From positions 35,763,033-35,827,032 of the forward strand of contig OZ010613.1 of the NCBI GenBank assembly GCA_963932145.1: 64,000 nt of DNA. Direction: 5' to 3'. The notes under the pieces are model-generated. The model did no database searches. It was not told the DNA's origin and worked only from the letters and a program-made list of their open reading frames with translations. The translations under genes were made by a program, and so were the position numbers. How positions within the stretch are numbered: position 1 is the first letter of the stretch; each line of letters opens with the position of its first letter. Shown one piece after another: positions 22,441-33,320 of this stretch. The stretch comes from Acanthosepion lycidas (Eukaryota; Mollusca; Cephalopoda; Sepiida; Sepiidae).

Positions 22441-22671
22441 CTCACTGAAATGGCACTTTGATGACAATTTGTGCGTATGTGTGAATCACACTGAGTATTT
22501 ACAGAAATATTTAACTTTCTGTTGTAGCATACTTACAGACGATATTGGGTATGTCCCCATTCGCATATACTGTATGTTGGTCTGCAATTGGAGATTTGTA
22601 TGCGGCTGTGCCTCCAGGCAGAGAATGCTATGTCAAAAGGCAGAGTCTCATCTTGGGAAATAGCTACTCAA
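22441..22671. other. Spacer
   Basis: Nothing recognised beyond an ORF of 100 codons (22361-22663) without motifs that overlaps the repeat. Confidence 0.35.
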
Positions 22672-22800
22672 TCCTGTTTATACGGGGTCTATAGGAAATT
22701 TTTGCCCGAGCCTATAGGCTCGGATACCCCACATTAAATTCAGCCTTGTGTGACATCTGAATGCATGGGGTGGTTGGTAGATATCATGCAGTTGGAGATT
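22672..22800 (+). mobile_element. SINE family C, 3' fragment
   Basis: GCCCGAGCCTATAGGCTCGG, ATACCCCACATTAAATTCAG, CCTTGTGTGACATC and the following GGGGTGGTTGGTAGATATC match the end of the fuller copy at 32600-32872 (GGGCCTACGGGCTCGG, CCCACATTAAAAAGG, CCTTGTGCCACATTC). Confidence 0.6.
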
Positions 22801-23206
22801 CATTGTCGAATTCATTTGACTCGTAGCAGTTGACTACTTCTACATGCCACTGGTGAATCGTATGTGTTGTTCTTGTCCTAAGTATTATTGTTCATTATCA
22901 ACCTTCATTTGATTATTCTATTCAGTAACCTTCCCTAGGTTACAACACTTTCTTTTAATACTGTGGGGCATTGGCACATCATTAGTACCATAGGGTTTTC
23001 AGACACAAATATAATGTATATATTACCTATTTCTTAATTTTGTTGTTAAATATTATTTTTATTGGATTGTTGGATTTACCAGTTATATGTGGGTGGCCTC
23101 AATAGTACATACCACAAGTACAAATATTTACTCAAATTTTAAAAATAAATAAAGATGACTAGGGAAAAGATCAGAAGAATGTACATGAAGGTGTTAAAGA
23201 AAGAGA
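22801..23206. other. AT-rich spacer
   Basis: Nothing recognised. Confidence 0.35.
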
Positions 23207-23745
23207 ACACGTTAACTGTTCTGGGAACTTACCTATAACGATAATGGACTCTTCCTGACACTATAAATACTGAACATGTTAACTGTTCTGGGAACTTACC
23301 TATAACGATAATGGACTCTTCCTGACACTATAAATACTGAACATGTTAACTGTTCTGGGAACTTACCTATAACGATAATGGACTCTTCCTGACACTATAA
23401 ATACTGAACATGTTAACTGTTCTGGGAACTTACCTATAACGATAATGGACTCTTCCTGACACTATAAATACTGAACATGTTAACTGTTCTGGGAACTTAC
23501 CTATAACGATAATGGACTCTTCCTGACACTATAAATACTGAACATGTTAACTGTTCTGGGAACTTACCTATAACGATAATGGACTCTTCCTGACACTATA
23601 AATACTGAACATGTTAACTGTTCTGGGAACTTACCTATAACGATAATGGACTCTTCCTGACACTATAAATACTGAACATGTTAACTGTTATGGGAACTTA
23701 CCTATAATGATAATGGACTCTTCCTGACACTGTAAATACTGCGCC
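23207..23745. repeat. Minisatellite, 67-bp unit, 8 near-identical copies
   Basis: Copies begin at about 23214, 23281, 23348, 23415, 23482, 23549, 23616 and 23683 with TAACTGTTCTGGGAACTTAC. Each unit also has CTATAACGATAATGGACTC and a TATA-box-like CACTATAAATACTG. Only the last copy differs clearly (TTATGGG, AATGATA). On the minus strand each unit holds AGGTAAGT, a perfect 5' splice-site consensus. Confidence 0.97.
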
Positions 23746-24590
23746 TCTCAAGAGGTATAATGAATGAATGGTGTAACGAGTCAAGACAATATTAGTTCAC
23801 TCTAAACCAGACAGACAGTCATTACTAACACCTTCAACTTCTTGCACTATATTTCTGTTGTAATATATCTTTGTTATTCTACTCTTGTGTTTGTGTTGTT
23901 CTTCCTTGGTTCTAACCTTGGACCATAACTGTGGTGCGAGGATATTGGACCATAACATTAACAAAGTGTAAAAATACCTTCTCTCTGACCCAGAAAAGGA
24001 AAGCTAGAGGATGTTATAAAAAATCTATCCATACTCAGGAATCGAGCACATTCTGTTGCAAAAGGCTATGTTTTTCCTGTGTGTCCAGAAGCATGCTCTC
24101 TTCACGGCATCAATTCTAAAACTGTTTTTTTGTATAGAGCATATCAGTTTTGAGTTCTTTTACTTTCTTTGTACATTGAAGACATGATTTTTTTATTTTA
24201 ACCATGTTATGTATTGTAATAGAGTCCTTCAATAAAAAAAATTATATAAATATATGTGTGTGTGTGCGTGAATCACACAGGTTGTTCATACAAACATTTA
24301 ATCTTATCTTTGTTATTATCAAAATGTTTTAGTTATGTGTCCACCGTCCTCCTTCAGGACAATTGCGGAGTGGACTAATGCATGTGTTCATGAATTTAGT
24401 GACAGTAATTAGTAGTTGAATCTCTGTGCTGGATGATACAGCTTTAGACTCAATGGAAACAAGGTAAACAATAACTAAACATTTATAAAATAGGGACCAG
24501 ATAAATATAATAATAATCCTTAAACGTAGACAGCAGAATGAGAACTATCTACTCCCATAGATTAAATAAAGTGTTCGGTATGAAATTACC
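23746..24590. other. Unassigned region, possible LTR-like remnant at its start
   Basis: After the array a TATA-like box is followed by about 180 bp with CTCTTGTGTTTGTGTTG and TGGTGCGAGGAT, which is reminiscent of an LTR end and primer site. No partner LTR was found, so this is only a suggestion. The rest (24.0-24.59 kb) shows nothing beyond a TG-rich stretch at about 24252-24270. Confidence 0.25.
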
Positions 24591-24591
24591 T

Positions 24592-24890
24592 GAAGGTTAC
24601 ATTTTCAGCTCTAATAATATAATCTGTAATACTTTTGCTATTTCCTTTTTGTAAGGAAGTTAATTCATTATACAAGGAAATAATTTTTGGCTTTCCTTTT
24701 GACAAGTAGTGTTCTCTTAAAATTTGCAGTGCTTTTCTGCCATTGTCAGGGCCTCTCTCGTAATAAAAAACAGACTTCGGTCATTGAGAAATTGAATTAA
24801 TTCAGCAAACATGTTTACATTCTTGTCACTGGGATGATCAAATGGGCCTAGGATAATTTTGTGTAATTTCTGGATTCTTATGTATACTAA
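24592..24890 (-). pseudogene. Gag-like relic of an LTR retrotransposon (copia-type?)
   Basis: Minus-strand translation contains DNGRKALQILREHYLSKGKP and KIISLYNELTSLQKG, with SITDYIIRAENV after it. This matches the helical core of gag proteins of the copia-type family seen in invertebrates. Only this part remains, and it is broken and old. No LTRs were found around it. Confidence 0.5.
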
Positions 24891-25404
24891 AATTTTTACT
24901 TCCCATATTTCATATTTGGATTCATCACCTTTGAAACTTTAGTGATGTCAACAAACACTCGTTGGTACTTTTCTAATGTCAACAGATACTCATTGTCAGT
25001 TTCATAATGCTCGTTGTAGTAGAGACTTTGTAATTGTAGAAACAATATGTAGAATGCTGTTGAACAATGCTGGTGTCAGACACCATCGAATATCGCTTGC
25101 ACTAATAGTACTTGCTTGATAATACTTGCTCGAAAAGTAACCACCAAATAGTGATCTATATAGTGAATAGTATAGTGATAGAGGATAGTGTAGGAAGAGT
25201 GATCTGTATAGTAATAGAGGATAGAGTAGAAATAGTGATCAATTAGATGCCACACTAATTCCTATATATACATTTCCTTTGCGATCACGTGGTCTACTTA
25301 TTAGAAATGGAATCACCTGTGTTTGCTCATTGGTGGTCTGTGTTCAAACTACAGTGTCAGCAGTGACACTTTATTCCTATATAACAGAAACAGAATCAGC
25401 TTCT
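24891..25404. other. AT-rich spacer
   Basis: Contains a short local duplication (AGTGATAGAGGATAGTGTAG and AGTAATAGAGGATAGAGTAG at about 25171-25230). Nothing else recognised. Confidence 0.35.
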
Positions 25405-25640
25405 GAGCCTATAACCTGTAGAGTAACTGGCCATGGTTAAATGTAATTGGCAGAAATGCTGAACAAACAGAATTGACAAAGTTTACAATAAACAATAAGA
25501 GAAAAAAAAAAAGCAAACAACAGAACAAAACTAATACTGAGCAAACAATATTTGCATGGCAACACAATAGTAATAAAGCAACAAGTTCACAAACCAGAAT
25601 GGTGTTAACACATAAAATCACACAGACCAGTGAACACAGT
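25405..25640 (-). repeat. Dispersed repeat D2, minus copy
   Basis: Inverted copy of 22200-22440. Shared blocks include GCCATGGTTAAATG, CAGAATTGACAAAGTTTAC and AATAAAGCAACAAGTTCAC. Confidence 0.6.
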
Positions 25641-25659
25641 GTTCTTACTTCCAGATAAG

Positions 25660-25800
25660 AATGAACAGAAGTACGTCAAATGAGGCTAGGAAGTGACCTA
25701 TCTTATTGGGTAGGAAGAAATCACAGCATGCATCAATATGATTTGCCTATAAATTTGGTGAGGGGGATGTTTTTGCAGTCATTCCCAACAGTACTCGAAC
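25660..25800 (+). repeat. Dispersed repeat D3, copy 1
   Basis: Shares GGAAGAAATC(A/C)CA(G/A)CAT, ATGATTTG(C/T)CTATAAATTT and GGGATGTTTT with 46378-46520 in the same order. Confidence 0.6.
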
Positions 25801-26084
25801 CAACATCACTGGACATCTGAATAAGGCCAGAGGGTGCAATGGCCAAAGTGTTGTGATAATAACAACAAAAATGATGATATTAGTCCAAATATAAATACTG
25901 ATAGGTACTTGTTCCAGAAATTTTAGTAGAAACCTTATCTGTTAGTTCTGTAGAGGATTGTTATAGCATTAGTACTGTGGAGTTTCATAACAATCCCATT
26001 TAAAATATAGATATAGCATTTACTTATTCCTTATATGTATATATTTTTAAGTAATTCATTGAGTCTGAAAGAAATCTCAACAGA

Positions 26085-26235
26085 ATGCAGAAAGCACTGG
26101 ATGGCCGTTTCGTCCTATATTTGGGACTCATCAGCAGTGCGCATCCACTACCGACAATTGAAACCCTGACAGATTGTCAAGCGAACATCATACCAACTGT
26201 TCCACTGGGCCTCGGTGACGAAGAGATTGCAAATC
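26085..26235 (-). mobile_element. tRNA-headed SINE carrying a hammerhead ribozyme
   Basis: Minus-strand order: a tRNA-like promoter with A-box-like GTGGAACAGTTGG (26205-26193), TTCGCTTGACAATC, and B-box-like GGGTTTCAATT (about 26166-26156), then GTCGGTAGTGG, then a hammerhead ribozyme (26145-26094). The arrangement, Pol III head followed by a hammerhead, is that of the Schistosoma Sm-alpha type ribozyme SINEs. The upstream end is uncertain; similar sequence may extend to about 26290, where a TA repeat begins. Confidence 0.7.
26094..26145 (-). ncRNA. Hammerhead ribozyme (type I, short stem III)
   Basis: All parts of the core are visible on the minus strand. CUGAUGA is at 26134-26128 and GAAAC at 26111-26107. 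Stem II pairs GUCC (26127-26124) with GGAC (26115-26112) around loop CAAAUAUA. Stem I pairs GCACUG (26140-26135) with CAGUGC (26099-26094). A short stem III with loop GGCC ends in AUC, giving a predicted cleavage just after 26100. The one weak point is a C-A pair in stem III where C-G (GUC) is usual. Short stem III forms usually work best as dimers. Confidence 0.85.
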
Positions 26236-26296
26236 AGACTCAATATAGCGCTGCTCGCTCACATATTCCATGGTGGAACTCTTACTGAGTTCTCCG

Positions 26297-26298
<2 letters not shown>

Positions 26299-26332
<34 letters not shown>
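26299..26332. repeat. (TA)n microsatellite
   Basis: Pure TA run of about 34 bp next to the ribozyme SINE. The poly-Y/I peptide in overlapping ORFs is an artefact. Confidence 0.95.
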
Positions 26333-26335
<3 letters not shown>

Positions 26336-26464
26336 TGAATGTTCTGTTTTTTTATTTGATAAATAAAAATGAAAAAAACAAAAAGCTGTATTTTCAAAAA
26401 ATCAAATTAAAAAGCCAACATTAAAAAATGAATTTGTAAATATATAAAATTAAGATATGTGAAA

Positions 26465-26905
26465 ATAGGTTTAATATTCTGTCAATTTCTGGGATGAGGA
26501 GTTATCACTGTTTACATTTGGACTACTGTCCTCATCTTTGTTGATATTATGTCATGATCGCCTTCTGTCTGAAATTCTGGGATGAGGAGTTATCACATTA
26601 TTTACACTCAGACTATTGTACTAATCTTTTTTTGTTAGCCCAAAATTTCAGCCATTGTGCTCTTCAGCCTTTCTCGGGTGGATATTGATGCGGGTAACCT
26701 ACAAGGAATTCTGAACAGGATCCTTTAATCTATGGGGATAGAATGCCTAGTGCTATCTCATCTAGTTCTTATTTTTAGTACTGCTCAGTTATTGCTCGGC
26801 TATTTCCACCAAGTCCAAGTACACGCTGCCTGGCCCAGGGATTGAACCTACAATTACTATGTTACAAAATTCATGAACCAATGCTCCAAGTAGTGTTTAA
26901 TAGGA
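26465..26905 (-). mobile_element. tRNA-headed, Penelope-terminus-like repeat with hammerhead-like motif
   Basis: Minus-strand order: tRNA-like block with B-box AGGTTCAATCCC (about 26858-26847), about 150 bp of body, CTGAAGA (26667-26661) and GCTGAAAT (26652-26645), then GATGAGGA and ACAATAGTC-like blocks that occur twice (26.47-26.52 and 26.58-26.63 kb). The same CTGAAGA/GAAAC and GATGAGGACAATAGTC blocks flank the GIY-YIG ORF at 43.2-44.3 kb, so this looks like a terminal repeat of that Penelope-like family or a SINE using it. Diverged. Confidence 0.55.
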
Positions 26906-28485
26906 CTCAGTAGAAACAGACAAAGAAATAACTAAGCAGTATTAAAAGTAAAATGCATAAAAGGCAGATGGCATATGATAGGACCCACTGACAGGCCACG
27001 TAGGTTTTAGCTTTAAGTTTACAAGTAGTTTACTGCAAAAGAGACTTGTGCAACATCACCCTCACCCTAATAATGGTATACAAGTTAATAATCAAGATGA
27101 CTGGTTAAAATACTAAGAGAATAAAATTCAGATTAAGTTTCATATCAATCCTGATTTTGATAAGTTTACGGCTTATGTTAGTCTGAAAGGATATAAAAAA
27201 AAAGAAAGACATTATGAAAGGGGAGAGAACAATGAATAAACAGGAATTAAGAAGGAAAAGATAATGATTGATACTGTGTGAAGTGTTACGTGTTGGAAAT
27301 TATAACAAAGGAAAAGAAAATGATTTACCAAAACACAGAGCTAAATCACAAACAAATATTTAATTTACTCTAACACAACATAAAATATATACAAGATATA
27401 CAATTGTGGCTTACAAAAACAGAAAACACAGAGTTTACAGGCGAAGTGTTACGAGGGAGAAGGAAGGGGAGTCAAGTCTATACCACGTCAGGGTTAGCGA
27501 AGTAATCTAAGTGCTAACTGGAAATCTACAAATGTGAGTACGTATTGAATAATTGGTAGTTTGGTCAATGAAAAATAGTCAAAACTGTATTTACCAGAAT
27601 TGTTCCATGTGGTTCTCTTTTGGGGTTTTTGTTGGTCGGCAACTTTTCATAGAGATTCTTTTGGCTGGATGTAATGATCCTCGAATCAAAAAGCAGGTAT
27701 TGATACTGGCAGAAATTTCTTTTACACACTGACAACCCTTTTCCAAAAACCTATTTTAAAGGGGCTAGCACCTAATTAGCATATTTCTAGATGTTTCTCA
27801 AATCATCTAGATTTTTCTTGAATATAGTGGAATGATCTAGAATCTTCCAAATGTTCTATTTCTAATTTCTCTATTTTACAACTACTTCATGAACGAAAAC
27901 TTTTTTGTATCAACAAGTAGGACTCAGTAGAATCCCTTACTATAGAAATGTATCCTCGTAACAGAAGCAAAGACAGAAATAAACTCCAAGACAGTCAAAC
28001 ACCAAATGACAAAAAATATGGTTTCTGAGTTGGAGGATTGTGCATTCTTCCGATTAATAAATTAATCCTTTGAAAACATTTAACATTTTTCAACCAACAG
28101 GTCACATTCCCGGAAACAATAGAAAACATGCTTCATGATTCCTTTGAAGGGTATTTAAGCAAAGTTTCTAGATGAACAAAAGAGACAACATATGCAACAG
28201 TTCATGGTGTTCAGCTTTAAAAGAAATTTCCTAACTCATTCATCCATCTTCCTCACCAAGCTACATGACACACTTCCCTCTTCTTTCTCACACATACAAA
28301 GAAATAACACAAACTACAAGCAAGACCTGTAAGAACTTTAACACTTATACACACCGAGAAAAATTTAGTTGTAAAAAACACAAAAATAAAAATATTTTAT
28401 ATTTAAACACCTTTTTCTTTGTTGTGGGTTGATTCAAATTGCATTTAAATTTTTGAAGATAAAAGTTGATTGAAAAGCAAGAGCT
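26906..28485. other. Long AT-rich stretch, nothing recognised
   Basis: No ORF above background and no repeat with a partner in this window. 27.77-27.86 kb has several TCTAGA-like and TTCTAGAATCTTCC-like sites, which may be chance. Confidence 0.4.
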
Positions 28486-28615
28486 AGAAGAGAGAAGAAA
28501 CTGTTAACACAGAACTTAGTTACATATAGCAATTTCAGCAATAAAATGAGACCTAGCTGCCAATCTAGTACTCTGCTTAAATTCATGAAGTTGTGGTACC
28601 AAAGAGGAAATTAAT
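28486..28615 (-). pseudogene. Short LINE (CR1/Jockey-like) fragment
   Basis: AATGAGACCTAGCTGCCAAT and CTAGTACTCTGCTTAAATTC match 4815-4855 (GTGGGACCTAGATGCCAATC, TAGTAGCACACTTAAATTT) in the same orientation, so this is a small remnant of the same LINE. Confidence 0.45.
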
Positions 28616-29655
28616 AGTATATAATTTGTGTGCATGTATCAGCAATGTGTCTCACTCTTTAAGATTGATTGGATTGATGCATTAATTATTTGAAATGTCT
28701 TCAATGAGAATAATGAAACACTAGGACTGGTTGTTGTTGGTCTGAGAAAACTATGAAAGCAGGAGTCATGCTGGTCAAACTATGGCAGCTATTGTTCCAA
28801 ATAAGAATCGCTGTTGAGATACGATAGCAATCACTATTGTCTCTATGACAGCACCACCTGCCAATTGTATGAATTAGCCCAAGTTATTTTTTTTTTTCAG
28901 GATTAATCCTCTTATCAGTCCAACCAATAATACTGCAGACAAATGTCTACATGGCATAGAACCAGATCTGATATGTGTGTCTGGAAATTCATTCACTGGT
29001 TTTGATTATTTCATGACAGCTGCCGTGTTTCGTTAAGAGTCAGTTGATGCAAAGGGCTTTTTACTTTTTGCTTAATTTTGTGCATTTTCATAGTTTTTCT
29101 CTTTTTCTCATCTTCAGCCAACAAAGATGCTATGGAAATGGTTCCTTCTTGTTTGTGAAATTAGATGCACTTTTTATTTGTCACCAAGAAAAGAAATTTT
29201 GCAACTGTTAACTGATGAAGGCTTCTTTCATATATAAAATGATAGAATTGTTTTTTTGTAAGTTTGCAGGTCAAAAATGGACTTAATATGACCCCAACTT
29301 TCAGTTAATACTTCATTGAGAGCCAGTGCATACTACTTCTGAACACCCTGACAGGTGGGGGAAAACTTGATTAAGGACCTCATTATCTTATGTTTTAGGG
29401 GAGGGGGTCCAAATCCATGAATTTGTTTTGCTCATGCTAATTCTAAATGAAAAGAAAAATTTTAAAAAACACTATATAAAACTCATTTTTTTAACCATAA
29501 TGTTGAATGTATTAAAATTATTCAACTTTTTAACAAGAAAAATCTCAAGTTTAAAATTTTTAAGAAAAATCTTAATTGCCTCAAAACACTGTAGATTTGT
29601 TTAAGATGGAATGATCTATTATGACATGTCTCTAATTTGTATTTAGATACACTAT
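28616..29655. other. AT-rich spacer
   Basis: Nothing recognised. Confidence 0.4.
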
Positions 29656-29656
29656 A

Positions 29657-31239
29657 CACTGCGTGCCAAATTATTATTGAGATAACTTTTTTCTAATATT
29701 TCAAAAACCGTGCAATCAATTCACACAAAATTTTCACACAATATTGGCAACACTGACCTGCACAATCACTGAAATTTTCGTATTGATCTGCGCAATATAA
29801 ACAAACTGGTGCCATATTTGTTATCAGCACGGTGATTTGAGCGTGCCAAATTATTAGAAAGAATTAGTAAAATTCCCAGAATTGAGCAAACAAAACGTTT
29901 ATTAATGTTGCACATGAATGTTTATGATCAAAAGAAGCTAATAAATAAGATAATCAAACAAATAATAACAGATACAAACAAAGGCACAGTTCTAAACAAA
30001 TTAATAGGGAATGTGCTTTCCCAGTTTTGAAATTACTTTAAGAAGTCTACGATCCATAGAATTTGTTAATTGTAGGATGTCATCTGCTGTAATGACGCGA
30101 GATATGTCAAGAATTGCTTCCGACAACTCAGCGTTGCTTCTGAATTGTCGTCCGTTGGCTTACAGTCTTTGCTTCATGATGCTCCAAAGGTTTTCGACTG
30201 GGTTCAAATCCGGAGAATTTGTTGGCCACTTCATATTTCAAGGTCCATCGAAGCCTAACCATTTCAAATATTCAGTAGTCATGTGAGCAGCATGTGAGGT
30301 AGCATTATCTTGCATAAAAACAATGGCCCTTCTGAAGGCAACACTTTGCCTTTTCATCTACGGTTCAAGATGCTCCTTCATAAACGTTATGTATGCATCA
30401 GCAGTCATTTTGACGCCATCTGGTACTCTCCATGGGCCCACTAATGTTTTTCCAATAATACCACTCCAGATCATTATGCCTCCACTGCCTTGTTGGTGTC
30501 TCAAACACTGATGGCGATTCTGTCCATTCATTACCCAGCCTTTGCACCATCTATCTGGCCCATCAACTGTTGCTCGAGTTTTGTCTGTGAACAAAACTTT
30601 AGAGAAGTCAATCTTCATATTGTCCTCAGCCCATTTCAATTGATTTTGAATGCGATTTCTCATCAACGGAGGCTTCAATACAAGTTTGACTGTTGTTGCT
30701 ATTTCCCTCAGATACCGACACCGAGTACTTTTAGACACAGTAGGATCCCCATGCAACTGAAAAGCTCTTGACTGGTAAGTCCAGGGTTCTTCGTGGCTTC
30801 TCGTTTAATTCATGACATGAGACGACGTGAAATAACACTCGGCTTACCTTTATCTGCTCTTTTGTGTACTTATGTAGGGTCGGCGGTGAACTATTTCACC
30901 GTTAGATGACACCTCCCTATCATTTTAGAAATTTCTAGGGTAGATTTACCTTTTGAGAGTTCTGAGGTGATAGTTTTCTTTTCAGCATCACTGAAACTGC
31001 TTTTATGGCCCATCATTTCACTAAATTCTTACACCTTTCTAATAATTTGGCACACTCAAATCATAGTGCTGATAACAAATATGGCGCCAGTTTGTTCATA
31101 TTGTGCAGATCAATACGAAAATTTTACTGATTGCGCAAGTCAGTGTTGCCAACATTGTGTGAAAATTTTGTGTGAATTGATTGGACAGTTTTTAAAATAT
31201 TAGAAAAAAGTTATCTCGATAATAATTTGGCACACAGTG
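29657..31239 (-). mobile_element. Tc1/mariner element with ~207-bp IR/DR ends (DD37E type)
   Basis: 1583 bp between TA dinucleotides (29655-29656 and 31240-31241). The terminal inverted repeats span about 29657-29860 and 31033-31239 and are about 90% alike by eye. The motif GTGCCAAATTATTA recurs at the outer and inner end of each TIR, the IR/DR arrangement known from Sleeping Beauty-like elements. The transposase gene lies between, on the minus strand. The element is complete in outline and decayed in coding sequence. Confidence 0.93.
30001..31016 (-). pseudogene. Tc1/mariner transposase, DD37E, broken
   Basis: Starts MGHKSSFSDAEKK (start codon at 31016 or 31013), with a helix-turn-helix block SKGKSTLEISKMIGR and an ISRRLMS block. 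The catalytic region has VLFTDKTRATVDGPDRW (first Asp), FMQDNATSH (second Asp) and SPDLNPVENLW (Glu). Counting raw codons, 37 residues lie between the second Asp and the Glu, which is DD37E rather than the common DD34E. The gene ends KLGKHIPY with a stop at 30001. It has in-frame stops (for example TAG after EHLEP, TGA after LGFDGP, TAA after MKQRL), further stops near the N-terminus and one frameshift near 30757, so it is inactive. Confidence 0.9.
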
Positions 31240-31241
31240 TA

Positions 31242-31616
31242 TTTATTTTAAATTTTTCTACTTGAATTGTTCACCTATATTGTATATGATCCATTAATGT
31301 GCATAATTAGCATACAATAAAATCTGTATTTTATGCTATGAAAATTGAGATGTAGTATAGTAATAGGGAGATCATAGATTTGGAGGCCAGAGGGGTATCA
31401 TAGATTGGTGGGGGTTTCATTTATTTATTTTATTCTTTATTGATTTTTTTTAAGAGATTTAGTTATTGACAGTTGACGAAATGTCATCTTGTCAGGGGAT
31501 TTGCTAAATGTTTCACTATTGATTGACAGTTTTCTTCGTTGCCTTTGGGCATGTTCTATTGGCTTGAGCCAGATAGGGCAAATTTAGAAAAATATTATTG
31601 CTGAAAGTTAAAAATA
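31242..31616. other. AT-rich spacer
   Basis: Nothing recognised. Confidence 0.4.
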
Positions 31617-31683
31617 TTAGGTTGGTGCAAAAATAAATGTTGTTTTCTCACATGTGAGAAAACGACATTATTTTTGCACCAAC

Positions 31684-31687
<4 letters not shown>
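31617..31687. mobile_element. Mariner MITE, 71 bp, abutting a poly-A run
   Basis: Near-perfect palindrome with TTAGGTTGGTGCAAAAAT ends and central TCTCACATGTGAGA. TA flanks the left end; the right end runs straight into about 30 As (to 31718), so the right TA has been lost or overwritten. Confidence 0.88.
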
Positions 31688-31718
<31 letters not shown>

Positions 31719-31720
<2 letters not shown>

Positions 31721-32339
31721 AAATATTTATTAAAATAAATCATAAAATCCTTAAAACCATATTCATTTTCCTCAGATCAATTATTAAATATGGTTTTGAG
31801 CAAATGAACCCTGTATGTTATAAAGAAGGCTATCCTTCATCAGATCTCATTGCAGCAACACAATTTCTCACACATCCTTAAGGGATATAAATAGATTCTT
31901 TTTCCTTTTAAGTCAGTTTCAAGACCAGAGTTATTAGGAATCTTGTCTCTAGTCCATCTTTGAATCAATTTAACAACCTGATTTTTTCAAGATTTCTGTC
32001 TTCAGCCCACCTTTGAATTAGCAAACAAAATTTTGTTAGTGATTTTAGATAATCATAAATGTAGAGTCCTTTGAAAAATAGATCACCCAAAAGCTGAATG
32101 GGAACTATTGTTTTCTGTAGCACAAATGGATGGACAGGGGTGGTGGGACCCCAGCCTTTATCCATATAATGACTTAGGAAGGAAGTCAGCAGTCAGAGAG
32201 TTGGAGAGTGAGGAGGAAGGGACCAGCCATGAGCAAGTCACTGAGACAGTCAGGTACCAAGTCTAAAGGTCCTTTCACTGTGGACAGAAGTTAGTAAGAT
32301 AGCAGTTCACCTCATGCCCAGGTATAACGTGCTTCTCAT
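31719..32339. other. Spacer
   Basis: No gene or repeat partner seen. Confidence 0.35.
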
Positions 32340-33320
32340 TGAGCTATTGTTACCGGTTCCAGTGATACCGAAAATGTAGAATTCCTGACATTGTCATTGC
32401 ATGTAGACATAATCATGCATGGAAATAACCAGATGTTACAGGGGTTTCACACAATGATTGTTTGGGTTACTGCTGGGAATTCAGATATCAATTTCAACAA
32501 GCCATGTTAACTTATTTATCTCTCCTGAAAACCAATTTCACAAAACAAACCAATAACAAATTTCATGAAAACAATTAGGACTTAAAACCACATGAATACC
32601 CGCTCGGCCCGGTGGCTAGGATCAAAGTGAAGTATCTGTGCTTTGTGAGCTGCCGGGTCGGGTGTCTGTCGAACTCTCTGCTTGCAGGGAGGAACCCTGA
32701 CGAAGCTCCGCCGAAGGGTAGAGTTTCGTTGGGGGAGGTTGACGGAACTGGCCCCCATCGGGGTGTTTGGATGGTTATTTATTTTTGGCTGGGCCTACGG
32801 GCTCGGAGATACCCACATTAAAAAGGCCTTGTGCCACATTCAATCCTCGTGGGTGGATTGATAAATACCATTATTAAGCTATGTAGTCTGGATGATGATT
32901 TTTCTACATAGAATTTTTTCTAGTAATAAATCATCATAAAATAATTAACCTTATTCCTAGCACTGTATTCTTGTCTATTTGGGCTTGTGTCTATGTGTTC
33001 ATTAGTGGCAGAAGCAATAAATGAGAACAATCTATAAACAAACCTCATCTTCTAGTCATCTACTCTCTGTGATCCCATTTGTTTACATTATGTCTATATA
33101 TGGAAGTTTACACCTCCCTGACATTGATTTACTGCATATTTGCTAAGATATTCATATGGCCTCCTTTTGTTCAGTAACATAGAACCCTTTTCTGAAAGCA
33201 TACAAGTTTAACCTCGATCCTAAATTTTGCTAAGAAAATGAACCTTTCAGCTTTAACAGCTTTCTGTATTTTGGAAATTTCAAAAGATCTTCAGAGGCAA
33301 TCGAGTAGGTCTTCTTAAAT
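32340..33320 (+). repeat. Dispersed repeat D1, copy 3, with a SINE inserted
   Basis: Same blocks as 3735-4470: CCAGTGATACCGAAAATGTA, ATGTAGTCTGGATGATGATT, GTATTCTTGTCTATTTGGG and CTTTTGTTCAGTAACATA. The family C SINE at 32600-32872 splits it. Confidence 0.65.
32600..32872 (+). mobile_element. SINE family C, fuller copy
   Basis: A GC-rich insert of about 270 bp inside D1. The head CCCGGTGGCTAGGATC and CTGTCGAACTCTCTGC are weakly A/B-box-like. The body has GGGAGGTTGACGGAACTGG and GGGCCTACGGGCTCGG, and the tail is AAAGGCCTTGTGCCACATTC. The tail resembles the 3' end of the LINE copy at 52400-52605 (TTGGCCTTGTGCCACAATTG). Confidence 0.6.

Noticed and set aside
26085-26288. A 67-codon plus-strand ORF
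   Set aside because: It is antisense to the ribozyme SINE and has no homology signal.
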